Below, one piece after another: positions 35,619 to 45,551 of a DNA stretch of 64,000 nt (its first letter is position 1; each line of letters begins with the position of its first letter). A program made the position numbers and the translations under genes. Location: positions 62,001 to 126,000 of the forward strand of contig BCKC01000006.1 of the NCBI GenBank assembly GCA_001600455.1, in the 5' to 3' direction. This stretch comes from Endocalyx cinctus (Eukaryota > Ascomycota > Sordariomycetes > Amphisphaeriales > Apiosporaceae). The notes under the pieces were generated by a model. That model had not been told where the DNA came from. It did no database searches and saw only the letters and a list, made by a program, of their open reading frames with translations.

Positions 35619-37193
35619 ATGATGTTCAATAGTCTACATAGAGTTCTACTCCTTGCGAGCTCGGTAACCGCGAGGGTCGCGTACCGCCGCCAGAATACGT
35701 CCATTCCTAAGCAGGTCTACGCGCACTACATAGTCGGTCTGACAGACGGGCAGACGAGCGATGAGTGGGCGAGCGACATAAGCCAAGCGAAGGCGTCCAA
35801 CATCGACGGATTCGCCCTCAACATCGGCCCTACCGATGACTGGAACACCGCGCAGCTCGACAACGCCTACGCCGCCGCCACCGACGCCGGGGACTTCAGC
35901 CTTTTCATTTCCTTCGACATGAGCTACGAATGGGGCGTCGACAACGTTACCAGTTACGTCAACTCGTACAAGGACAATGACAGCCAGCTCAAGGTCGGCG
36001 AGCTCCCCGTCGTCTCTACTTTCGAAGGTCCCGACTGGGCCGACAACTGGGAAACCGTCCGCTCTGACACGGGCGGCATCTACCTCATCCCCGACTGGGC
36101 CTCCCTAGGGGCTGATGGCGTCGGCGAAAAATTGGATCTCATCGACGGTGCCTGTACGTTATACCCTCCTATCCCTTTCGCGCCAAGAAAAAAAAAAAAA
36201 AAAAGGAAAAGAGAAAGAAGAAAGTGAGAGGGCCGAAAATATTAACAAAAGAAACTATAGTCAACTGGGGTGCCTGGCCTGATAAGGACGTGAAGACAAT
36301 GACGACCGATAATGACATCGCTTACCAAAATGTGCTCGGAAGCAAACCGTACATGATGGGTGTTAGCCCTTACTTTTACACTAGTGAGTAGTTCACCAGG
36401 AATACCGTCTCCTAATGCCGAAACCCCTAAAACGATAGAACGTATATATTGACTTCGGAGATAGACCTGCCTAGTAAGAACTGGTACTCTTCCAGCGATA
36501 CCCTATGGTTCGACCGCTGGAAGCAAGTCCTTTCCGTCAAGCCCTCCTTGATCCAGATCATCACGTGGAACGACTACGGCGAGTCGAGCTACATCAACGC
36601 CCCTATCGATCACCAGATTGTCTCCGGAGCCGAGGGATACGTCGACAACTTTGACCACACCGGTTTCCGTTTCGTGTTGCCTTATTTCACTAGCGCATAC
36701 AAGAACGATAACACGGACGTCGAACTCGAAAGCGAGGGCGCGGTAGCTTGGTACAGAACTACGCCCAAGTCTGTCTGCAGCGACGGTGGTACGTAACATT
36801 ACTATTCTTGTATTCCCTATGATAACAATCAATTGTACCAAGAGAAAAAAAAAAAAAAAAGACAAAATCGCTAATGCTAACAAACTACTCATAGACACTG
36901 TTTGGGGTCAAGATGGCACGGCTTCCGCCACAGAAGGCACAGACGATGTCGTTTCCGTCATGGCTCTTTTGGATACGTCTGCAGCGATCACGGTCAGCAT
37001 CGGCGACTCTCCCACAATCGCTAACGCGACCGATAGCGTTGGCAAGGCCTATTTCTACACGATCCCCACCAACGGTCGCACGGGTAACGTTACGGTCAGC
37101 GTTAACGGAAAGTCGACTACCGGACCTGCCATCTCCAATGACTGCCCGAGCACCGGAATCGTGAACTTCAACTCGGTCGCGATCGAGGTTTGA
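35619..37193 (+). CDS. Glycoside hydrolase family 71 (alpha-1,3-glucanase/mutanase)
   Basis: Secreted enzyme acting on alpha-1,3-glucan of fungal walls. Four exons: 35619-36153, 36261-36383, 36465-36788 and 36895-37193 (426 aa; phase 1 at each junction). The start gives a signal peptide (MMFNSLHRVLLLASSVTA), then a basic pro-like YRRQ. GH71 hallmarks: VYAHYIVGLTDGQTSDEW, IDGFALNIG, FISFDMSYEWG, the acidic STFEGPDW motif, and, after intron joins, NWGAWPD, YMMGVSPYFYTNLPSKNW and QIITWNDYGESSYI. Joining the exons restores these strings, which supports the model. The C-terminal part (after SVCSDGG) is a beta-rich extension with no separate binding domain that I recognise. Two introns contain runs of 16-17 A. 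A 25-nt poly-A run follows the stop (37254-37278). Confidence 0.93.
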
Positions 37194-37389
37194 GACATGG
37201 TAATGATGGGTAGATCGTCCTCACGTGTAAATGCTAGTATGTATTTTATATTTAAAAAAAAAAAAAAAAAAAAAAAAAGTATTATAGATTTACTACATCA
37301 TGATAGATTGGCTACCGCTTGGGGTTTTGCCCCATTCAATATGATAATAGGCTAAAAATCACTGCAAGTTTTGCAACTGTCTTGAATCA

Positions 37390-38550
37390 TTATGAATCAA
37401 TCTTCTTGATGCTCACTTGGAATTTCTCGGCCCACTCGGTAAACTCGTCTTTTTGGCCATCCCAAGACTTCATGAGCATCTCAGATGCCGCGAAGGCGTC
37501 GAAAAAACATGAATCCATAACCCTATCTATAGCACCTGGATCCAGCTCATAAAACGCGTAGGCAACCTCACCAAAACGGTGAGGGAGTTGCTTTAATATA
37601 GGGAATACCTCGTCCAACCTTTGGATAATAGAATCCTGGGCGGCAGTCGGTAGAGACGGCAAAGTTTTTAACCGCCTCTTTACCACGGCAGAGTAGAGCA
37701 AGGTAGTAAGCCGTAATCGCTTGAGGCAAGAATCCAACCTTTCTCGGATCTTGTCCGGGTCGTTGCGCGGTATGTGCTGGGGGTTCATGAGGTCATCGAG
37801 CATTTCTTGCGTCGTGATATGCGCATTTTGCATCTGATCGGTAACGCTTTGAACTCCGTCGTTATCATCGCTGTCATCCTCGTCGTCCTCGTCCTCGTCC
37901 ACCTCTTCGCTCCATTCTTTCAGCTCTTCCAAGACATCCTTCAAAGTATCACGGTATTCTTCGGCTTTCTTAACGAGGAGTCCATGTATGCCTAGCTTCT
38001 TTAATAAAATGACGTCGTCGCACGCAGCCCACACCACACCGGTGGCGGCAATGCTACCTTTATCGCCCCTCGCGCCATTCTTTCGCGCCTCGGGTAGTAT
38101 CTTCCCGTCGAGAGGTATTATTTCGACCAGGCCTTTGAGCTCCTTCAGCACGCGATGACATCTCCAAGCGAGATCCTGTCGAGCGACAAGGGTATACCTA
38201 TGAGCTTCGCAAATCTGGACAGCCGAGGCGATGCCGGGTATAGGACCGGCCACGAGCTCGCGCAAGACTTTAACTATAGCAGACGGCGTGAAGGGCTCGT
38301 TTATGATCAAAAGGGACAACTTGGTCGTATGCGCTCTTATCAGACTTGCCGAGTCGTGGGCGAGGGCTAGGGCATCAATAGTATCGGCGTGCGTGGGTGC
38401 AGAGGAAGAAGATGGTTCATTAGTACTACTGGGAGACTTGTTAAGGGCGATGGAGTATAATAAATCTTCAAGTTGGGTTATGAGAGATTTAGTTGTTCCT
38501 ACTAAAGATTTAAGGGCGTTAAGAGAGTCATCACTCGTACTTGAAGCCAT
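37390..38550 (-). CDS. Grap2/cyclin-D-interacting (GCIP, CCNDBP1-like) family protein
   Basis: One intronless frame of 386 aa, start MASSTSDDSLNALKSL. Largely helical. The N-terminal half resembles the GCIP/DIP1 domain (helices around AHDSASLIRAHTTKLSLLI, ASAVQICEAHRYTLVARQD and WRCHRVLKELKGLVEI), and the second half carries VVWAACDDVILLKKLG and a strongly acidic stretch (DEDEDDEDDSDDNDG). Animal members bind cyclin D and Grap2; the fungal role is undefined. There is no signal peptide or membrane segment. It converges with GH71 (196 bp between stops) and is divergent from the sulfite oxidase gene. The family call rests on recalled similarity and helix pattern. Confidence 0.83.
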   Translation of the reverse strand: MASSTSDDSLNALKSLVGTTKSLITQLEDLLYSIALNKSPSSTNEPSSSSAPTHADTIDALALAHDSASLIRAHTTKLSLLIINEPFTPSAIVKVLRELVAGPIPGIASAVQICEAHRYTLVARQDLAWRCHRVLKELKGLVEIIPLDGKILPEARKNGARGDKGSIAATGVVWAACDDVILLKKLGIHGLLVKKAEEYRDTLKDVLEELKEWSEEVDEDEDDEDDSDDNDGVQSVTDQMQNAHITTQEMLDDLMNPQHIPRNDPDKIRERLDSCLKRLRLTTLLYSAVVKRRLKTLPSLPTAAQDSIIQRLDEVFPILKQLPHRFGEVAYAFYELDPGAIDRVMDSCFFDAFAASEMLMKSWDGQKDEFTEWAEKFQVSIKKIDS

Positions 38551-39891
38551 CTTTCTTTTTCTTTTGTCGATGGGCGGAAATCTCGTAATCTCTAGAGCAG
38601 ATCGAACTAGAAGACAAAAAAAAAAAAAAAAAAAATTGTGCTATGTCAATAGGAGGGGTATGGAGGGGTTGATTTATGAATTTAAAGTAGATATGTATCT
38701 AACTAAACCTAATGCCAGGGCAAGTACTTACCTGCACTGTCTGCCAGCTGCCGGCCTGACTGCCTGCTTACTTAAGTAGGTATTACACAGTATGTACGGA
38801 GTATATCAGAACTAATTCCACTCTTTTCTTCTGATCTCCTTTTTTCCATCAAAAGGCTCGAGATTCAAACAGCTTAAGAATTCTAAGAAGAACAACTACA
38901 GAAAATCAAGGAATACTTGCGATGCGACGATGCAAGTAATTCCCATCAGGTAATTTCCATCAGGGTACTAGGGTCGTTTTCGTTACTTATCAATTCTCGT
39001 CCCGCAGCATATCCTACATACTATGTATCATATATTACGTATTGCAGTACATTCCTTGTCTCTATCCTCTTGTCCCTTTTTTCGGCTATCCTAGGAAATT
39101 ATGCTCTTCTATATATTCACGTCTGTGATAGTATAGGCGGGAGACCTCCTTCGGGTATAGAATGCACACAGACAAATTTTGTGATATCGTAATCAAAATG
39201 CAACATTCTTACGGAGTGCCGCAGGACATCAATATATGTATAAAACAGAGTCCGTGAAAGACTCTTATTACAGCAAGAAGCATCCCGACCGTCTAGCTAC
39301 GCAAGGGATCGTGAAGGGTATATGAGAATCAGCACGTTGATATGTAGTGGACACATGTAGAGCATTCCAACTTTCGACCAATGACGTGAAGTAAGGAATA
39401 GTGTAGGTGATACCCGTAGACCTAAGTAAGCTACAATGGCATATAGATGCGGATGCTACAGTATAGTTACTGATATTGCGTCATTGAGGTACGTCGGCGA
39501 CGTCACTATATGATACAGCAGATCATTTAGACTTGGTCTACAAAACCTTGATTTTTTGAGCGTCTCCAGCTAATCAAAATTGACTTATTTTCACAATAAC
39601 CTATCTTATTCCCTTGGTGACTTGTGAGTAAGCTGCATTGGGTCTGCATCGGTATGTCGGAGACTACAGTGCTCCGGCGTTCGCAAGCGAGCTTCGTGCT
39701 TTTTGCGTGCATTACGGCGTCATTTGAGGGCAGTTCGCTACTTTTACTGGTACACATTCAGCGAACTCTCGCCTCTTGGAGGCAATTCTAGATCAGGGCT
39801 TAAAACCGAGTTCTTTCCCCTCAATCTTTTGTCCAACTTCTCGTAGCTCTTCTTTGCCTACAACAATTATATCCACAAAAACTCGCTCGAT
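38551..39891. other. Divergent spacer between the GCIP and sulfite oxidase genes
   Basis: About 1.3 kb, no gene. It contains a 20-nt poly-A run (38616-38635), an ACTTAAGTAGGTA-type cluster (38740-38785) and TACGGAGTA at 38795-38803. Confidence 0.5.
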
Positions 39892-42027
39892 ATGTTAACA
39901 GATCTACCCATCCGAGAACCACTTCGTGCTGACCAGGCAAGTATCAATGACATGTCTTGGTTATCGCGATAGGGCTAATATTCTTAAATAATTAGCCCGG
40001 AGATGAATGGAAGCTGGAGCAAGGCCTGGCTGGTGTAGAATTACCATTGCTCGACCAGACAAGGCCAGAGGAGGTTGTAGATGATGCCCCCGGCTGGACG
40101 AGAGATAAACCGTCTAAGGAAAGGTTATTTGACGACAACCTAGCTGCTGATGAGATTCCTGGTTGGGATGGGTACGTCGAACTGTCGATAAAGTTTGTGT
40201 TTGGACCGTGAGAGTAAGGCTAATCCATGGATATATACTAACTACAGATATGTGGAGTGGGAAGATTACCCCGAGAAGAAGAAGAAAGCTCATGAGATCT
40301 TAATTTCTCAAGAATTCCCACCTCCTCCAGAATTCCAGCTCGGGCCGATTCCGGGGACGAATCCAGTTCTCGAAGGAGTCCGTTGGAAAGACTGGCACCA
40401 TGCCATCGGTGGTCGTTTGACTTCAGTCCCGGATGAATCTTGGGAAACCGTCCTAAAGGAAAAGTCGTCGGAGATGCTTCATCTTCTGCAGTTTCCCTAC
40501 AATGGTGAACCGCCTAAGAAACTGGTCACTGCTAAAGATATCACCCCGAATGACTTGCACTTCATTCGAAACCACGGGGGGTAGGTTAATATCAGATTTC
40601 CGTTTCGTGCATCTCAGAAGAGGATCACGGTATGTGATACTGACTGCGGGAATGATGTAGTATTCCGTCAATTGACCCTTCCGCCTGGTTCCTCCGGTTG
40701 GATGGTCTAGTTAAAGAACCAAAGAAGATCACGCTCGCGGATCTTCAAGACGAGACTAAATTTCCGCGCATGGAAAAACTTGTAACTATCCAATGTAGTG
40801 GCACCAGACGTATCGAGCAGATAGCACTATATGCCGGGGAAGGCGACGAAATGATCAACGCACCCTGGGCTGAAGGCGCCATCGGAACTGCTAGATATGT
40901 AGGTGTTTCACTGAAGAAGATTATCAAATACTGCGGCGGCTTGGTCGACGGCGGCAAGCATCTGGAACTCGTAGGCGCCGACACGTACTTCAAGATGAAC
41001 CAAGTTATGAACTACGCCGTTAGCGTCCCGTATTCCAAGGTGAAGGCGAACGAAGTCATAATCGCTTGGGAGATGAACGGAAAGCCTCTCCCGAAGATCC
41101 ACGGGGCTCCCGTCAGAGCCGTCGTGATGGGCTATATCGGTGCAAGGAGCACCAAATGGCTTTATCGCATCACTGCCATGAGAGAGCCTACCAAAGCGCC
41201 TGTACAGAGCAGAGAGTATCTCTATTTCAATCAGCAGATAGGAAAGCACAATCAATGCTGGACGGATGGAATCCAGATTCAGGAGAGTAAGTACTTCAAA
41301 CCTTCTACGCTTCTTAATTTTTACGCACCCCCAAACCTCTCTGCGCTGAATCTGCAACGCTTTCCCTCACCTTTCTAAGGTTCAAAGAATATTCTTTTAC
41401 TAATAGAAAATATTTCAACGTACTAGTGCCCGTGAGTAGTGCCATCATGTCGCCTTGGAATAAACAAGTGGTCATGCACAATGGTCAAATTGAAGTGAAA
41501 GGGTGGGCATATTCAGGCGGCGGTCGCTGGCCCGAACGTGTCGAGGTGAGCGTCAACGGGGGTTTCTCGTGGTATGCGGTACCGACGGAGAACATGAGCG
41601 CCAAGCGTAAGTGGGCGTGGCGAACGTGGCATACGTCGGTACCTTGCGACGTGGAAGGATGGATCGAGCTCGTCGTGAGATGTTGGGATAACAGCCTCAA
41701 CACCCAACCCATTGGCGTCAGGGATGCCTGGAACTGGGGTCTTCACGTCACGAGCAGCGCGCATAGAGTGAGGATCTACAGTATCAACAAATCAAAAGAG
41801 AAGACGAAGCAGAGAATGGGTGAATTCGAGAAGAGAGGTATCGGTTTCATGCCTCTTACGAGACCAACCGAGTTTCCGTACATGACTTGGGATGAAGTAA
41901 GTGCCACCTTGGCTCTTTGCCGACTTTCCCGAAAGTCGCTGTTTACCGTACTGCAGGTTTGCTAATGTCTCACGACTAGTACGATCAATTTTTCAAAAAG
42001 AATGGACCTAGGGACGTTGACGAGTGA
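39892..42027 (+). CDS. Molybdenum cofactor sulfite oxidase (fungal, heme-free type)
   Basis: Oxidises sulfite to sulfate in sulfur amino-acid catabolism. Six exons: 39892-39936, 39996-40171, 40248-40580, 40661-41286, 41427-41896 and 41980-42027 (565 aa). Intron 1 is GC-AG (CAG/GCAAGT), required because the next frame starts mid-protein (PGDEWKLE) and the intron contains an in-frame TAG. The molybdopterin domain has HFIRNHGGIPSID, the Mo-ligand region TIQCSGTRR (Cys230) and INAPWAEGAIGTARY. The dimerisation domain follows with MPVSSAIMSPWNKQV, KGWAYSGGGRWPERVEVS, and CWDNSLNTQP. The last short exon gives YDQFFKKNGPRDVDE. No cytochrome b5 domain is present, as in plant-type enzymes. The usual CAGNRR is CSGTRR here. 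Membership is sure; sulfite as substrate is probable. Confidence 0.92.
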
Positions 42028-42553
42028 TCATTACGAGACGGTAGCAGTACTGACCTGGTGAGATATCTGGCAAGGCAGAAATTGGAAACCACAAAATGAA
42101 GTATGTCTGTTGTATATTAAGGTGCTTGAGTGGAAACATGTGGTAACGTTATGTATCATACATCGCCCATATTGAGATTAGCAGAAGTGCTGCGAATTAC
42201 GCTTATCAGAGCTTCTTCAGATGGTATTTCCAATAAAAGTGCGTAATTACTTCAGCAATATAAGTGAGGACGAGGTTTTGTTATCTCACCGAACTGATAA
42301 TTTCCCGAAAGCTCGCGCTGTTTGCTTTTTAGTGACTCACGTTTCAGCAGCGGCAGTGTTTTTTTTTTTTTTTTTTAAAGCCCTGATGTCGTGATTGGTA
42401 TAATTAGCCAGCAAGAGTTACATATCGTGCATCATCGAATCGATCAACTTTCTTGTTCGAACTGATCTAATGACACTATTGTTCTGCTCCCCGTTTACCG
42501 CGAGCGGCTCACGGGTTTATAGCCTCATTCTTCGGAAAAGAAACAACTTGTGT
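42028..42553. other. Intergenic spacer with a poly-T run
   Basis: About 530 bp, with an 18-nt poly-T run at 42359-42376. No gene seen. Confidence 0.5.
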
Positions 42554-43278
42554 ATGACTATGATTCTCTTTCTCTTCATCTCCACCACGATACTGGTAAA
42601 TGCTTTTAAAGCACCCTTTCCAGGTTACACCGTCGTTCCCATGACACAGAGCGGTACGAGGGCAATTGAGGATTCAGAAGTGATAGTTCAAGGTACACCT
42701 CAGGTAATAAATTACTCATCTTATGCCTATGCGAACCATGATTGACAAAATGCAAAGGAAAAGGATATTCAAGATCAGGTTCAAGAGATAGGAGGGAAGG
42801 TTTCTTGGAACGTATCTTCCGGGGATGGCCTGGCTACAACTTCACTCCAGCCACGATCCGAGGTGAGATCTGTAGTATTGCCTCCCCCCATCCTTAGGAG
42901 ACGTCCAGTGCGACGAAGCTTACGGAATATGTTTGTTAGAATGAAATCGTATGTTGGGTTGGGGGTGAAAAGCCGGTGTATGATCACTCTGTAATGCGGC
43001 AAATTCACCTCCTGAACAAAACCGCGGAGGGTCCATGTGGAGCGGCAGCTGGACCTCGAGCTTGCACACGTATCAGCTGCTCTCTCTATACTGCGATCTG
43101 GCTGTGCAACGATACGCCGAACGAGATAACATATCCGTGCTCCGAGCTGGCGAGTTACGCCGAGGATATTCGGAGACGGTGCCGTAAAAGAGAGACACCT
43201 CGTCAGGATGAGCTGGTGCAAGGGCAGAAGTTTGATACGAGGAGTTTTAATATTATTGTTGGGTACGATGACTGCTAG
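42554..43278 (+). CDS. Secreted cysteine-rich protein of unknown function (197 aa)
   Basis: Three exons, 42554-42703, 42758-42862 and 42940-43278, all phase 0. The signal peptide is MTMILFLFISTTILVNA. Exon 2 adds a polar segment (EKDIQDQVQEIGGKVSWN). Exon 3 carries the conserved-looking core: NEIVCWVGG, EGPCGAAAG, ACTRISCSLYTAIWLCND, YPCSELASYAEDIRRRC, GQKFDTRSFNIIVGYDDC and the stop. Eight to nine cysteines are placed as in a family of short secreted fungal proteins with a C-S-x5-I-x-L-C-N-D core and a terminal cysteine; I know of no assigned function. The gene lies 526 bp downstream of the sulfite oxidase stop. Splice sites are canonical, but the exon 1-2 join is the least certain since the core needs only exon 3. 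Confidence 0.75.
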
Positions 43279-45551
43279 TATTAATGTTCATTCGTTCGCT
43301 CTCCCTCCCTCCCTCTCTCTCTCCTCTCATCCTTTTTTTTTTTTTTTTTTTTCTTCATAGATAGGTCTCTCTCCGGGTTGATATATTAATCTATACCCTT
43401 AAGGGATTAAAAAGAGAAGCTCGGGCGAGTTCTATACCGCGTAGTGGAGGCTCGTGGCAAGTCATATCATAGATCTTTTTAATCGACTATATTGACCAAA
43501 TTAATCGGTGTAACCTTTTGTAAGAAAAAGGAAACGTTAGGTAGGCCACCTGATGCTGAATAGGGAAGAAGGGAAGCTGCGCTATTGGCTATTGATAAGG
43601 AAGGTTAGTCAGGCGGGTAAGAAGTTTGGTGGGATGGGCATTTCTTAAGACAATAGTTTCTCTTTTTTTTTTTGAATGTAAGTTTTCCATATGCCAAGTG
43701 ACCAGATAAATAAGTTATTCGCTAACCATCGATATTGGGGAGTTTGCCTAGCTGTCGGTAGTAAATGGGGTTTGTTGATATTTTCATTATTGAAGAATAT
43801 ACGTACGCAGTATTTAGTAGGTAAGTGGGCAATTACCATAGTACTAACTTAGGTTTGTACTTAAGTATTTACAGTGCTATTACTAGGTGCTAGGTTCAGT
43901 ACGGAGTAACTGTAGCGTACTTGTAAATGTGCAATAGGGGACTGAGGAATTAGAGGTGTCAGCTTCGTGAGTGGGCTTGATATGTTCCGTATTGCATATG
44001 CAAATCCACTAAAGTACTTAAATACTACCTAGGCAATCTACCTAGCTATCTACAATGGATATATCCAGTACATATACCTACCTAGGTACCTGGTAGCTGC
44101 CTATCTGTATGTAGGTAGGTAGTAATTAAGACCCCTCATCCCCTCATATGCTAGGGATCTAAGTACTTACTTACATATAGGCATGCATATATACTAAAAT
44201 AAGTGCTAAATACTTAAACTATTAGTAGCTAAATACTTAGTTAGAAGTACTATACAGCTCTTATTCATTGATTCCCTATCGTCCGGTAATATTTACTTTC
44301 GGATAGAGAGTATACCGTATCTATGGAGCCAGGGGGGGGGGGAAGGCCATGAAGCTGCTAAAGGCAGGGAAACACGCGACGCCACGTCCGCCATACATAT
44401 TATTTACACGTACATGATACCTTACAGCTTCCCTTGTATCTTGGCCTGTCAATTCCATCCTCACTTAAGTATCCATCCACTATCTATCCCACCCTTCTCG
44501 TCATTCTACCTCATTTTATTCTTGACTAAGTACCCAGTAAATTTAAGTGAGGTCATCATCATCAACATATCCGTATCCGATCCACTACTACCGAACTATC
44601 AATTAACCTGTACCTTTTTAAACTCTCCCCACGGGTTTTTGATACGCTATCTCATAACTTAACTACTTTCCATTCAAACCATATTTCGTTCTTTTGTATT
44701 TCTATTTTCATAATCCATAACATTTCCGCACCTTTTTATTTTATTTGGTTTTTATTTATTTGTCGACGTTAGTTAATCAAAATTGATCGTTCCCTTGGTC
44801 TTATACCTATAATAAAACCATATAGCGAGAAATTAATAAATAAATAAGAACAAGAATAAGAAAACGGAGCCCAACATTACCGGCATACCCCAACCTCACG
44901 TTATAATCTATATTCTTCCTTCATATCATCCAAATCTTCTCGTATACCAAGGAATTATAACGGAATCCCCGAAAGAAGACTATAAGGCGGGAATCAATTT
45001 AGGAGCAGAGCGGTTGCTTGGTCTCTTCTTTTAGATGCCATACCCTACTAATGACCCGTCAACCATCGATACCATTCAATACAAATACCAGCCATCACTG
45101 AAACATTTGTAACATTGCCTTCTTCCATTATTCTTCACTTGGAAAATATTATTATGACTGGGTAAGTATGTAAAGCCAAGTCACTAATCTAGATATTCTG
45201 ACACCCCTGATATCTCGATTGTCTCTAGCTACCTATCTATCTTAGCTAAACTGTTCTCAATATTTTTTTTCCCCAGCCGCTGATTATATTGTGATGTTCT
45301 TGTCTTTTTCTTTTATTTTCTTAAACAGATAATAAACTCTACTTCCCTTCATCGGCGTCGTCATTATATGTGGGCACGTATCTTCCTATCCCGCACCCCA
45401 CTCCATTCGATAAGATCGACAATCGTAAACTATCCGCACGAACGGATGCCATCTCACCACCCATAATCTGTACTATTGTATCCCTACCGACGATAAACCC
45501 ATCAAAATCGAATCCAGGGAATTTGTAGTATAGGGTTCATCCTATACGAAA
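43279..45551. other. Intergenic spacer and Sip5 upstream region
   Basis: 2.3 kb without a supportable gene. It contains CTCC/CTCT simple sequence and a 20-nt poly-T run (about 43305-43352), the densest cluster of TACCTAGGTA, AGTACTTA and GTAGGTAGGTAG words (about 43830-44260), TACGGAGTA at 43900-43908, and a G run near 44330-44341. The last kilobase is pyrimidine-rich, as in a long 5' leader or promoter of Sip5. Confidence 0.5.

Noticed and set aside
43279..43360. CRISPR-like or satellite array in CT/T simple sequence
   Set aside because: Only homopolymer and dinucleotide runs; no spaced repeats, and the genome is eukaryotic.
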